Assembly (NCBI GenBank): GCA_907163375.1
Contig: CAJQUW010005352.1
Location: 1 to 64,000, forward strand
Origin: Prostheceraeus crozeri
Lineage: Eukaryota > Platyhelminthes > Polycladida > Euryleptidae
Length of the DNA: 64,000 bases
Direction of reading: 5' to 3'
Shown here: positions 45,901 through 53,877 of the stretch, piece by piece
Numbering within the stretch: position 1 is the first letter of the stretch
Layout: each line of letters opens with the position of its first letter
The notes under the pieces: generated by a model
Told to the model about the DNA's origin: nothing
The model's input: the letters and a program-made list of their open reading frames with translations, nothing else
The model's database searches: none
Position numbers and translations under genes: made by a program

Positions 45901-46125
45901 GATTCGTACCAGCAGTTACAATTTGTGTTATGAACCCGAACTTTTTCCTGCAGCTCTCATTAGTTGTTGGTTACCTGTGCATGTGGCAATCTTTCATAAT
46001 AGTAAAGTTATCATTACTGGACTAAAATCTCATGTACAAGCAAATGTGATCCTAGACTATCTCATTGAGTATGTACGTACCCAGCGGATTGTAAAATAAA
46101 AAACAATTTTTCCAACATGATGTTT

Positions 46126-46587
46126 TTATTTCAAATCATGATAGAACTTACAAATCATTTTTTCATTAGAGGATGGATTACATGAAAAGTTTTGAATAAT
46201 AGATGCAAATCGAGATACATGTAAACGTTTTAAGATGAAGTACAGTACAAAAGCACCACACGTTGATGAAAGTGGATGTTGTAGTATGCGTTCATTTCGC
46301 TGATATTGACGCGTATGTTTTCTCAACCACTGCTGTGTTGGTATATTTGGAGGTTGAGCAAGAGAGTCAAATAGTTCACCACGTCGGTCTTCTCCAATAA
46401 AGATCGCTTTCCAATGCTCACCGCCTAAATTCTTCGAATGAGTGTTTAGCACAATAAAGATGGGATAGTGATTTACTGCAGGTGGTAAGGTATCGAGTGA
46501 ATAGACATTATCGAAAGCTTTCAACGTCGCTTCGTCTGCATTACGCTGCACTTTAGTCTTAATATCGTCAGCAGTCAACCAACTCAT
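46126..46587 (-). CDS. adenain-like cysteine protease of element B
   Basis: 153 residues. Predicted catalytic residues are His58 (GGEHWKAIF), an acidic residue at 74 (GELFDSLAQPP) and Cys110 (SSTCGAFVLYF), with Gln103 as a possible oxyanion-hole residue. This is the adenovirus-protease/Ulp1 family, which in Polintons matures virion proteins. Its ATG overlaps the stop of the capsid gene (TAATG). It ends 26 bp from the TBP-like stop on the other strand, with poly(A) signals for both directions in the gap. Confidence 0.9.
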   Translation of the reverse strand: MSWLTADDIKTKVQRNADEATLKAFDNVYSLDTLPPAVNHYPIFIVLNTHSKNLGGEHWKAIFIGEDRRGELFDSLAQPPNIPTQQWLRKHTRQYQRNERILQHPLSSTCGAFVLYFILKRLHVSRFASIIQNFSCNPSSNEKMICKFYHDLK

Positions 46588-47864
46588 TAACGATTATACT
46601 GAAGAATCACGTCACGATACTTTGTAATTTCAATATTTGAATCGAAGACTGCATAAATTAATACATTGATCGTCTCAGGTAGTGTTCTTTTGAACGTCAA
46701 ATCCAAACGAATATTATGAGGCACGTTCGCTTGACGATAGGGTGCACTAATATCGCTGTCAGCAGTCAAATCAAATGCATAAATAGTATATCCACTCTTA
46801 AACTCTTTCATAGTCAGTCCGTTGGTATCATCCGTATTGTAAAAGCCAAAGACATCCATAAAATCAACATAACTGCGCATAAATTGATCCGCAGCAAAAT
46901 CTGGTTTGTAGGGTGGACCAGGATGACTCACACCATTTACACGTAAAGCAATTTCACTTAACTGATTGTGTTTAAAATTGAAAGGATTCTTCTTTATATT
47001 ACCATTAAATGCGTCATTTTCAACCATTGCCACCATGAGGAGCTTCGGTGCTTCCGATGGAAAGAGGCCATCTTTCATGAAACTCTTTTGATCTTTCGGA
47101 ATTGTAAAGGTGAGAAGCTTTGTATGCTGAACGTGGTAAATGGCATTTTGGCGGTTAAGACCTTCAGCATGTCCTCTAATGACACTTGGATTCGGTACTA
47201 CTCGACGAATGTAAAGTGCAATATCTTCCACATGAATTCTAAAATTGTCAACTTTAGCAAATGCATTCAGCGCAAATTCAGGCTTATTCAATGTCAGCTT
47301 GAGTCGCATGCTGGTATTACAGAGTAAAAACTTTGACTGTCTAAAGAAGTCTAAATTCAGCGGAGCATATAGCTGACATACTCTACTATCTTTAATCATA
47401 GCAGATCGCTTTACAAAGCCACTGTTTGTTTCAACATCAAATTTTCCTGCTTCATCTCTGTACCATCCCATGGCTTCCATATGACTTTTTTGTGCTGCTG
47501 GATGAAACTGTGATACATGATTGAAATATGATTTATAGGGATAATCGCTTTGACCACCTTCCACCTGCTGCTCTCCAATCGTTAGAGAAACATCGCGAAG
47601 TAATGTAGTCAATGGTAAATTGTTCAGTCCAACTTTATGTGCATCGTCAATAGCAGTTCCATCTGCTTGCTGAATTCTAAACCTCAAATCAAGCATCGCA
47701 TAACTGAAATCTATGTAGTCATCACTACCACCAGGAATAACAAATTCAATGGGGCCAGCATTCTCAGCTGTTCGAGGATGATAATCTACAATACTTGAAC
47801 TAAGAATATCTGTCTGTATGGCTTGTTGATCGAACCAACAAAAACCGGAAGTTTTACACTCCAT
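46587..47864 (-). CDS. major capsid protein (double jelly-roll type)
   Basis: 425 residues. The start region IEFVIPGGSDDYIDFSYAML and the end region LPETINVLIYAVFDSNIEI match the signature ends of Polinton major capsid proteins. Expected to form the hexameric shell units. It lies between the protease and a basic core-like protein, the usual Polinton capsid cluster. The length fits the family, at the short end. Confidence 0.85.
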   Translation of the reverse strand: MECKTSGFCWFDQQAIQTDILSSSIVDYHPRTAENAGPIEFVIPGGSDDYIDFSYAMLDLRFRIQQADGTAIDDAHKVGLNNLPLTTLLRDVSLTIGEQQVEGGQSDYPYKSYFNHVSQFHPAAQKSHMEAMGWYRDEAGKFDVETNSGFVKRSAMIKDSRVCQLYAPLNLDFFRQSKFLLCNTSMRLKLTLNKPEFALNAFAKVDNFRIHVEDIALYIRRVVPNPSVIRGHAEGLNRQNAIYHVQHTKLLTFTIPKDQKSFMKDGLFPSEAPKLLMVAMVENDAFNGNIKKNPFNFKHNQLSEIALRVNGVSHPGPPYKPDFAADQFMRSYVDFMDVFGFYNTDDTNGLTMKEFKSGYTIYAFDLTADSDISAPYRQANVPHNIRLDLTFKRTLPETINVLIYAVFDSNIEITKYRDVILQYNR

Positions 47865-47866
47865 GA

Positions 47867-48322
47867 TTAGAAGTTATAGCAGCGTCGTCGTTTAGCGCCT
47901 GATGAATGATTAGAGCCTCTGCGACGTTTGCGTGAATGCCTTTTGACTGAAGATCGCACCTTACCAGCTCCGCGATGTTTCCTCCTTCCTTTATTCATTC
48001 GTTTAGGTGATTTCTTTCCTTGAGTAACACCAGCAATGGTCTGCTTCAATGTTTTTAAACCGCGTTTCTTCCCACGATTCAACAAACTGCTCTTAAAACT
48101 TCTACCTCTGGAAAGATCACTAGCAACATCACCAGCAAAGCCAACGGCATTACTTAAAACATTTCGTTTTAAAGATCTTCCGACATTGGATATGAGAGGT
48201 GCTACAACAGATTTCAGTGCACCAAGTATGCTACCTCCACGTTGGCGGCGAGCGCCGATGTAAATTTGTCCTCCACCACTTACATAGGAGGGTCGTGAAT
48301 AAAATGAGACAGTTGGATTCAT
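47867..48322 (-). CDS. basic core-like protein
   Basis: 151 residues, very rich in Lys/Arg, with a Gly-rich N-terminus. Residues about 29-65 (GGSILGALKSVVAPLISNVG) form a plausible amphipathic segment, and the C-terminus is nuclear-signal-like (KRHSRKRRRG). It resembles adenovirus pVI/pVII/mu-type core proteins, as seen in other Polintons. Probably binds the packaged DNA or helps membrane passage. It ends 2 bp before the capsid ATG. Confidence 0.7.
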   Translation of the reverse strand: MNPTVSFYSRPSYVSGGGQIYIGARRQRGGSILGALKSVVAPLISNVGRSLKRNVLSNAVGFAGDVASDLSRGRSFKSSLLNRGKKRGLKTLKQTIAGVTQGKKSPKRMNKGRRKHRGAGKVRSSVKRHSRKRRRGSNHSSGAKRRRCYNF

Positions 48323-48363
48323 AGCTCAAACCCTAAACATTGTTAGTTACAACTTTGCATGAA

Positions 48364-49452
48364 TCACTGTCGATCACTTAGATGAAAGATGTCGGCACGA
48401 CGCATCCAAGAGTTCATACTTGAAGGATAACCAGTCCATTTAACAAGACACCATTCTTCACCTTGCCGTTTTTTACATCGAATGATTTTCTCTACCAAAT
48501 ATGTTTCACTTTCAGTGACTACCTCAATCTCATCGCGGTAAAAGCTACCCTCAATTTCTTCATTATCGTAATCTTTCAACTTGTAGGTGGTCGGAGAGTC
48601 TTTTTGATTAATCCTTGATACTGTAAATACCTCCTCTGTCCAATTCGGAAGGTACCCTTTAGCAAAAACACTTTTCACTTTTGAGATACGAACTTTATCA
48701 CCAATTTTCACATCACTTTTCACATGAGTGCGTTTACGTTGGAATGATTCGCGCACTTTATCTACATTGTCAGCATTTACATCTACTGGTCTGAGTCCAA
48801 TAGAACGATGGATAGAGTGATTGTAGGCATGGAGTGTATCTTGTAGAACCTTTGTCCAATTTTGTGTCAAGTTGGCGGTAAAATGTCGCCACAAGCGATT
48901 TTTTAATGTGCGATTAAAACGTTCAACGAGTGCAGCTTTATAAGCACTCTTTACACTAAACAACTCAATGTCATGCCTCTCAAATAATCTTGTCACATGC
49001 TGATTTTCAAACTCTTTTCCTTGATCACTCTGAATTCTTTTTGGAATGCGACCTTCTCGAAAAATTGTTTGGAATGCTTTTGCTACTCCTTTCCCTTCTT
49101 TAGTTTTTAAAGGTTGAGCCCACGCATAACGCGAGAAAATATCAATGACGGTTAAAATAAAATTATTGCCCGAGTTATGTTTTGAAATGGAGGCAACATC
49201 ACACAAATCTGCTTGCCACTGTTCATCGATGTCATGAACAATATAATGGCGGGTGCGGTACTTCTTTTTCGCTTGTTTGTGGAGTGTATAGGTAGCCTGA
49301 CCCTTTAACCATCGTTTCACTTGTGATTGTGGAAGACCACTCGCTTTTGATAATTTCTTGATAGATGCAAATCCTGCCGGATGTTTTACATCATAATAGA
49401 TTGACTTCAAACGTTCAGTCGATGACGACTGACTCTTTTTCCTCCTTCTCAT
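48364..49452 (-). CDS. retroviral-type DDE integrase with chromodomain
   Basis: 362 residues. An N-terminal helix-turn-helix-like region (LPQSQVKRWL) precedes the catalytic core with Asp82 (QADLCDV), Asp143 (QSDQGKEF) and Glu177 (ALVERFNRT). Then come an SH3-like domain (KIGDKVRISK) and a chromodomain (YLVEKIIRCKK, EWCLVKWTGYP). It inserts the element and makes the 6-bp duplication. The chromodomain may guide insertion to marked chromatin. All catalytic residues are present. Confidence 0.95.
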   Translation of the reverse strand: MRRRKKSQSSSTERLKSIYYDVKHPAGFASIKKLSKASGLPQSQVKRWLKGQATYTLHKQAKKKYRTRHYIVHDIDEQWQADLCDVASISKHNSGNNFILTVIDIFSRYAWAQPLKTKEGKGVAKAFQTIFREGRIPKRIQSDQGKEFENQHVTRLFERHDIELFSVKSAYKAALVERFNRTLKNRLWRHFTANLTQNWTKVLQDTLHAYNHSIHRSIGLRPVDVNADNVDKVRESFQRKRTHVKSDVKIGDKVRISKVKSVFAKGYLPNWTEEVFTVSRINQKDSPTTYKLKDYDNEEIEGSFYRDEIEVVTESETYLVEKIIRCKKRQGEEWCLVKWTGYPSSMNSWMRRADIFHLSDRQ

Positions 49453-49630
49453 CTTTTTGTTTTCTTACCTTTCTATATTTACAACAACTGCAGCATTTAG
49501 CTTTAGCGGTTTTGCGATCGTGTTCACATTGCTTAGGGGTTTCATTATGAGAGCTGGCGCAGAAAGTGCAAGTGACAACGACATTCACCTCTGGCGGCTC
49601 ATTACATGGCAAGCAACTTATCTGCTTCAT
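49415..49630 (-). CDS. small Cys-rich protein
   Basis: 71 residues with CLPC, CTFC and CCSCC and a basic/acidic Lys/Glu tail. The paired Cys suggest one or two zinc sites. The 3' end overlaps the integrase start by 38 nt in another frame. No family was recognised; it fits the tight gene packing of this strand. Confidence 0.5.
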   Translation of the reverse strand: MKQISCLPCNEPPEVNVVVTCTFCASSHNETPKQCEHDRKTAKAKCCSCCKYRKVRKQKDEKEEKESVVID

Positions 49631-49631
49631 A

Positions 49632-49994
49632 TTAATAGTCTGAGAACATGTATTTCCTAGGAGGAGCTGTTTTACGTTTTCCTTTTACTAGTTTTAGTGG
49701 TGATGTAGATCTACGTCGAGTTCTTTCTCTTGTTTGCTTAGTGAGTGTGGGAGGGGATGTAGCAGGTGACGTCTTAAACCAATTTGTTGGCATTTTCATC
49801 GCCTGAAGCATTGGAGCAGTAGCCACTGTTGAATCAAGTTCTTTCAATGTCTCATTATTCAAAGCAAATTTTGGCACATTATGCTTTTTCAATAGTTTAA
49901 GAAAGTATGACCAACCAGGTGGAACATAGCCCTGACGGCGCTTTCTACGTGTCGCATACTGAATCAAGTCTTCATAACGTGAAGCATCAATCAC
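49632..49994 (-). CDS. unassigned basic protein
   Basis: 120 residues. The N-terminus (YEDLIQYATRRKRRQGYVPPG) and the Thr/Arg-rich end with several basic clusters suggest a nuclear or DNA-associated protein. It lies 2 bp from the Cys-rich gene and 35 bp from the next gene. Unknown function, probably a genuine Polinton gene because of the packing. Confidence 0.55.
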   Translation of the reverse strand: MIDASRYEDLIQYATRRKRRQGYVPPGWSYFLKLLKKHNVPKFALNNETLKELDSTVATAPMLQAMKMPTNWFKTSPATSPPTLTKQTRERTRRRSTSPLKLVKGKRKTAPPRKYMFSDY

Positions 49995-50029
49995 TTTATT
50001 TTCATCTGTAATGATTTCTCCTCTATCAT

Positions 50030-50326
50030 TTACATTGAGATGGGGTTCAATACTGTTGAAAAGAGATATGGCATGTGCGCGAGTGATGCTAAAGGTGTAG
50101 CAGTCGATACAGAGTCACGCATCTTATTCTTCAAGTTTTTCAATTGCTCAACAGTTTCCGATTGTAATAATACAGCACGATGTGGATCTTTGATGTGAAC
50201 ATTTTGCTGATAATCTATTTCTTTCCTATACATTTGATTTGCAAGAGGTTGCTTTACTTGCTGCATGGCAGTCAATTGTACATATTCATCCTGAGGAATA
50301 ACAATCATGCGAGAATAAGAACTCAT
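50030..50326 (-). CDS. unassigned Polinton protein (MIVIPQDEY type)
   Basis: 98 residues. The start SRMIVIPQDEYVQL is a phrase I associate with a widespread small Polinton protein next to the ATPase. Predicted helical, no domain named. Its ATG overlaps the ATPase stop by four bases (ATGA). Confidence 0.6.
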   Translation of the reverse strand: MSSYSRMIVIPQDEYVQLTAMQQVKQPLANQMYRKEIDYQQNVHIKDPHRAVLLQSETVEQLKNLKNKMRDSVSTATPLASLAHMPYLFSTVLNPISM

Positions 50327-50988
50327 AGTTTGTAGATAATCATGGGAGTTTTCAAAATATCACTTCGAAATCTAAATTCTTCCGGACACTCTTGCGTAAA
50401 GTCAATGAATAAGTAACCGTATGGTTTTTCAGTAGCTGCTTGAAAATTTTCAATTAATGCTTTTGATCCTCTGGGTGCAACTTGTCGCGCTAAAATTTCA
50501 AATTGACTTTTATCTCGCGGATTCTTGAAAATAGCATAATAGTGTGTATTCAGGTTTCGTGTACGAGTTTCTTTTCCATCAGGAAACAAATTTTGTGTGA
50601 TATAGATGATAAAGCACCTTTTATGGTGTGCTGCGCGAGTGAACATATCTGTAACATCTTTTGAATTCTTACTTTCTTTTAATAAATCATCCAATACAAC
50701 AACATCATTAGACTGAAGTTTATCCACTGGAATAATTCCTTCATGTCGAATAAAGTTGCGACTTTGCAATTCCTGAAACAGCGACGGTTGATAAATACCA
50801 TAACACCAAATCACTCGATTGATAGGTTCCTTAAACAACTCCCTTCTTTTATCCAATAAATTCAGCGTGAAAACAGTTTTACCTGCATGAGATGGACCTG
50901 ATACAGTCAGAACTTTATCACATTGAAGTCTGAAATCCATTTTATTACTTTGAGATTCAACATTTGCATAATTAACGCTTAGAGGCAA
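50323..50988 (-). CDS. FtsK/HerA-type genome-packaging ATPase
   Basis: 221 residues. Walker A GPSHAGKT at residues 31-38, Walker B VVVLDD at 96-101, and a polar motif IIYITQNLF near 136. It belongs to the A32-like packaging ATPases found in Polintons and large DNA viruses, which drive DNA into capsids. It overlaps both neighbours by a few bases, in keeping with co-expression. Confidence 0.92.
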   Translation of the reverse strand: MPLSVNYANVESQSNKMDFRLQCDKVLTVSGPSHAGKTVFTLNLLDKRRELFKEPINRVIWCYGIYQPSLFQELQSRNFIRHEGIIPVDKLQSNDVVVLDDLLKESKNSKDVTDMFTRAAHHKRCFIIYITQNLFPDGKETRTRNLNTHYYAIFKNPRDKSQFEILARQVAPRGSKALIENFQAATEKPYGYLFIDFTQECPEEFRFRSDILKTPMIIYKL

Positions 50989-51328
50989 AGATATTACCCA
51001 ATAGGTTGCCCACGGCAGGAGCTATCATTGGAAGTATTGCTGAAAGGAAGCCGCCCTTTTGTGTTAGAGTTTTCCTCTTTCTTTGAAGGGTGACTTTAGG
51101 ATTGGAGATGAAACGCAATTTCGTAGCATATCGCTTAAGTAACTTTCGTTGTTTTGGCGCTAATTTCTTCGTCCTCAACTTCCTCACATGAGAAATAATT
51201 TCACAAATGAATTTATCGTTAGCATGTCGTATAGCATTGTATCGCTGATTTGCTTTCATTCGTCGGAGAGCTTGAATGGCTGAAGAAAACTTTTGACTTT
51301 TACGTTTCGTCATTTTACGTTTCGCCAT
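50972..51328 (-). CDS. small basic protein with hydrophobic tail
   Basis: 118 residues. The basic region contains RKLRTKKLAPKQRKLLKRYA, followed by GGFLSAILPMIAPAVGNLLG, a Gly-bounded amphipathic/hydrophobic helix. This build is frequent in Polintons and recalls adenovirus pVI/mu. Possibly a minor virion protein acting on DNA or membranes. The 3' end overlaps the ATPase start by 17 nt. Confidence 0.65.
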   Translation of the reverse strand: MAKRKMTKRKSQKFSSAIQALRRMKANQRYNAIRHANDKFICEIISHVRKLRTKKLAPKQRKLLKRYATKLRFISNPKVTLQRKRKTLTQKGGFLSAILPMIAPAVGNLLGNIFASKR

Positions 51329-51336
51329 TTTCCGTG

Positions 51337-51708
51337 TTAGTCTTTGCTAAAACCTATCTTTACCACATTTGCATAGGTACTAACTATTGCGACATAAGTG
51401 ACACTCGAAATGAGCAATATCACAGTGGTTACATTGGCAAAGTTGAATGCAATTACGTATGAAACAGCGTTGACAAAAGCATGCTTACATCTCTTGAAGA
51501 TGCGCTTTTCATTTCCATCCTTTCGCTTACATACATCGCAACACATAGTTTCACAGTTACTGATGTCTATAGCAAGTCTTTTTGAAGATATGAATTTGCT
51601 AGCCTTTTCTAAATAATAGACGCATGTACAGAAGGAATATACTTCGAGAGTGAGCAGACATAGCTCGAAAACCAATTGTGCTACAATCAAGTACCACTGC
51701 ATTTTCAA
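51337..51708 (-). CDS. two-pass membrane protein
   Basis: 123 residues with an N-terminal hydrophobic helix (about 6-32), a Cys-containing loop (CETMCCDVCKRK) and a second hydrophobic stretch (about 88-112). It overlaps the next gene upstream by four bases (ATGA). No homologue was recognised; a membrane role is inferred from hydropathy only. Confidence 0.55.
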   Translation of the reverse strand: MKMQWYLIVAQLVFELCLLTLEVYSFCTCVYYLEKASKFISSKRLAIDISNCETMCCDVCKRKDGNEKRIFKRCKHAFVNAVSYVIAFNFANVTTVILLISSVTYVAIVSTYANVVKIGFSKD

Positions 51709-52115
51709 TTTTTCTTTATGGAAAGTTGAATGTGAATATCTGAAATCGCTTCAATCACTAGACTGCTACCATGATGGTTAAATGCGTTAAGACGTTCAGC
51801 AATTTTTATCATATGTCTTTTAAAAAATTCTTCGGGGTGATCTACCACTTCCATTGAATAAGAAGCAAAATGGAAAGAGCGACTTTCCACCTCTTCCCTT
51901 CCAAAATGACTAAACTTCATTTTCGCAACTAATCGCGCCATGATAATGCTATAAGAGAATGTATTCATTAACTCTAGAAATAGAGTGCTAGCATCATCGA
52001 CCACTGCTTCGATGTCGGTCTCATCTTTATGAAAATTTATCACATAATCTTGAACAGCTCCTTTCAAACTTTGCCTATGAAAATGTAATGTTCCGCAGTC
52101 GTTTGAGAAAGACAT
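51705..52115 (-). CDS. unassigned Polinton protein
   Basis: 136 residues beginning MSFSNDCGTLHFHRQSLKGA, a start I associate with conserved Polinton proteins of unknown role. It is a mixed helical protein without a visible catalytic motif. It overlaps the membrane-protein gene downstream. Confidence 0.55.
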   Translation of the reverse strand: MSFSNDCGTLHFHRQSLKGAVQDYVINFHKDETDIEAVVDDASTLFLELMNTFSYSIIMARLVAKMKFSHFGREEVESRSFHFASYSMEVVDHPEEFFKRHMIKIAERLNAFNHHGSSLVIEAISDIHIQLSIKKN

Positions 52116-52202
52116 GATCGCCCTTTATCTAACCCATCCATTGCATGAAAACAACAACTCTTCTCATAGTAACATTTATTGAATAACGGTAACAAGCATG
52201 CA

Positions 52203-52733
52203 TTATAAATCAATGGTTTGAAAGAGATAAAATAGATACAGCTGGTAACTATCATACAGCGAGCAATGATAACCATACAGGACTTTGGCAGTGTTGAGGT
52301 AAGGAGGAAAGAAGCATTGGTTATGAACGTAGCTACTACAACGAACAGACAAAATAGGAACACACAAATCCTTGAAACGCTTCGTGACTTCATGATAATG
52401 TTGATTCACTCTACTATCCCAAGGCGGGAGCAAAATATCATCAATGATAAGATTGGGAAATACTTTCCTCTCCTTACCAGGATTATTACAAAAGATGCGT
52501 ATAACATTGAAAGCAGCTAACCATCGTTTAAAGTCAATAAGAAGAGCACTCTCACAAGAAAAGCCATAGTCTTGCAAATATTTCAGATTAAGTCCATGAA
52601 TGTGTTTTCTCGCCCATTGATCAACATTGGGATCGCAGTTGGCATGTTGATGATAGACACTGACAATCTGATATGTCCAATTGTTCATAGCAATAGCACT
52701 GAGCTCCTGTACAGGTTCACCCTCACAATCCAT
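52203..52733 (-). CDS. possible DEDD-type exonuclease-like protein
   Basis: 176 residues. MDCEGEPVQELSAI recalls the DxE motif I with the following IQEI of RNase T/DnaQ-like 3'-5' exonucleases. The middle HANCDPNVDQWARKHIHGLN is a recurrent Polinton phrase. Later Asp residues (IIDDILLP) may complete an active site, but I cannot assign them. The homology is to a conserved Polinton gene; the exonuclease call is tentative. Confidence 0.5.
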   Translation of the reverse strand: MDCEGEPVQELSAIAMNNWTYQIVSVYHQHANCDPNVDQWARKHIHGLNLKYLQDYGFSCESALLIDFKRWLAAFNVIRIFCNNPGKERKVFPNLIIDDILLPPWDSRVNQHYHEVTKRFKDLCVPILSVRCSSYVHNQCFFPPYLNTAKVLYGYHCSLYDSYQLYLFYLFQTIDL

Positions 52734-52784
52734 AAAAATGATGATAGAAGCCTAAAACGGAAATTACACATCTAAGGAAACGTT

Positions 52785-53033
52785 CTATAACATATTACAA
52801 AATGAAGAATTACATCGATGCTTTTCACGACAAAATACACAAATGATATGATGGCAACGAAGAAGTAAAATGTATCTAATAAGACCACGTCTACGACACT
52901 CAAAGCACATAAGCGAATTGTCATAGGGTAGAGTTAGGAAAGGACTAGTAATTCTCCTTCTTTGATTTGCGTTTTGATGCAGCATTCTTCTCCGACTTGC
53001 GCTTCGTACCACTGCTGTTAAGGATTTGATCAA
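52785..53033 (-). CDS. RING-like zinc protein
   Basis: The C-terminal part reads CFECRRRGLIRY, then LLRCHHIICVFCREKHRC and CNML: C-x2-C, then C-x-H, C-x2-C and a final Cys. This is compatible with a small, slightly degenerate RING/zinc ribbon, as in viral ubiquitin ligases. The start is uncertain, since the upstream half overlaps the gene at 52945-53142 in another frame. Confidence 0.5.
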   Translation of the reverse strand: MIKSLTAVVRSASRRRMLHQNANQRRRITSPFLTLPYDNSLMCFECRRRGLIRYILLLRCHHIICVFCREKHRCNSSFCNML

Positions 53034-53142
53034 TTATGTCGTCCACGTTGGGTGGTTTTGGAATATATAGGATGGATTCCATATGCATGGAGAGAGAGGC
53101 TATTTTATTATCCTTATGCCGACCATAATATAGCCCATTCAC
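52945..53142 (-). CDS. small basic-tailed protein
   Basis: 65 residues: PKPPNVDDIIDQILNSSGTK, followed by a strongly basic Lys/Arg/Ser tail that looks like a nuclear signal. It is placed between the 120-residue gene and the RING-like gene on the same strand. No family was recognised. Confidence 0.4.
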   Translation of the reverse strand: MNGLYYGRHKDNKIASLSMHMESILYIPKPPNVDDIIDQILNSSGTKRKSEKNAASKRKSKKENY

Positions 53143-53196
53143 TTTGAAAAGGATATCCCAAGTACCTTCTCCGAGCTCATCACATCTGATGGGTAT

Positions 53197-53559
53197 TTAT
53201 TGATCTCCCTCCTTCTTATAGTAAGTACACCAATGTGATACCGGTAGGCAAATGTGATTACCATCCCAAATCTTTCTATAAGGAGTATCCTTGTCATCTC
53301 TCGCCCTCCACTCTTGAGCAAGAGGAGTAGGAATGTCCATATTTAATGTCACGTACTCCTCAATAATATCAAGTTGGCGGCGAATGTACGGACTCACGGG
53401 GATCAGTATGTAGTCCCCATACTGATTGCGCATTATCTTGACATCCGTGGAAGGGAGCATTCCCGTTTGGAGTACTACGCTATGATCGTCATAACGCAAG
53501 ACTTGTTTAAATTTACGCTGTAGCGGTGTAGGATTATGTACCTTGGTTGTTTCTTCCAC
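53197..53559 (-). CDS. unassigned protein at the right end, probably spliced
   Basis: 120 residues from the internal ATG (MEETTKVHNPTPLQRKFKQV), containing GDYILIPVSPYIRRQLD. An upstream leader with ATG at 53720 and an intron ending at 53650 probably supplies the true start, since the coding frame is open across 53560-53649. It is the first minus-strand gene from the right promoter and so could be early expressed. Function unknown. Confidence 0.5.
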   Translation of the reverse strand: MEETTKVHNPTPLQRKFKQVLRYDDHSVVLQTGMLPSTDVKIMRNQYGDYILIPVSPYIRRQLDIIEEYVTLNMDIPTPLAQEWRARDDKDTPYRKIWDGNHICLPVSHWCTYYKKEGDQ

Positions 53560-53826
53560 TGGCCTCAGTTGTAGATGATCTGACCGTAGCGAACCTTGTA
53601 ACGTTTGACCGCCATTTTGTCCTACTAGTGCAGCAGATGGAGTAGATGCCTGAAAATGAAAAAAGATTGTATTAAGTTTACGTTCAAGGGAGGAGAGGGA
53701 GGGAAGTAGCGACTTACCATTTTAGTTGGATAATAGAATAGAATAGAGAGAGAAAATATGCGTCCGTCACTCGTGTGATTCAACGATGGAATGATTCTCA
53801 CTGTGGAAGGCTCGCTATTTATAAAG
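53560..53826 (-). promoter_or_regulatory. right promoter and ATG-only first exon
   Basis: On the minus strand CTTTATAAATAG (53815-53826) is a TATA box. The ATG at 53720-53718 is immediately followed by GTAAGT, and the acceptor CATTTTCAG ends at 53650, giving an intron of 68 bp. The next exon starts GCATCTACT, matching GCATCAACT at the polymerase leader. Confidence 0.6.
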
Positions 53827-53877
53827 AAATGCTTGATTCTCATTGGATGATGATCCTCATTGGACAATAACATCAAG

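Larger units (their letters stand above)
43805..46099 (+). pseudogene. TATA-binding-protein-like gene of element B, split by a LINE
   Basis: Two parts resemble the two TBP repeats. The first (43805 to about 44125) reads YTIVNILCRFRLYTKIDLTT, then FPNGTVQILGALSHSSAQS, matching the IVstvnLgckldLktia and fsSGKmvctGAkseeqs blocks of TBP. The second (about 45904-46099) has YEPELFPAALIS and IFHNSKVIITGLKSH, matching YEPELFPGLIYRM and IFvSGKvvlTGAK. TBP bends TATA DNA to start transcription. The gene lies with TATA-bearing promoters and PC4-like neighbours. About 1.8 kb of LINE separates the halves, so this copy is broken once. Confidence 0.75.

Noticed and set aside
52064-52393. 109-codon hydrophobic minus-strand frame
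   Set aside because: Overlaps the better supported genes at 51705-52115 and 52203-52733 in another frame.
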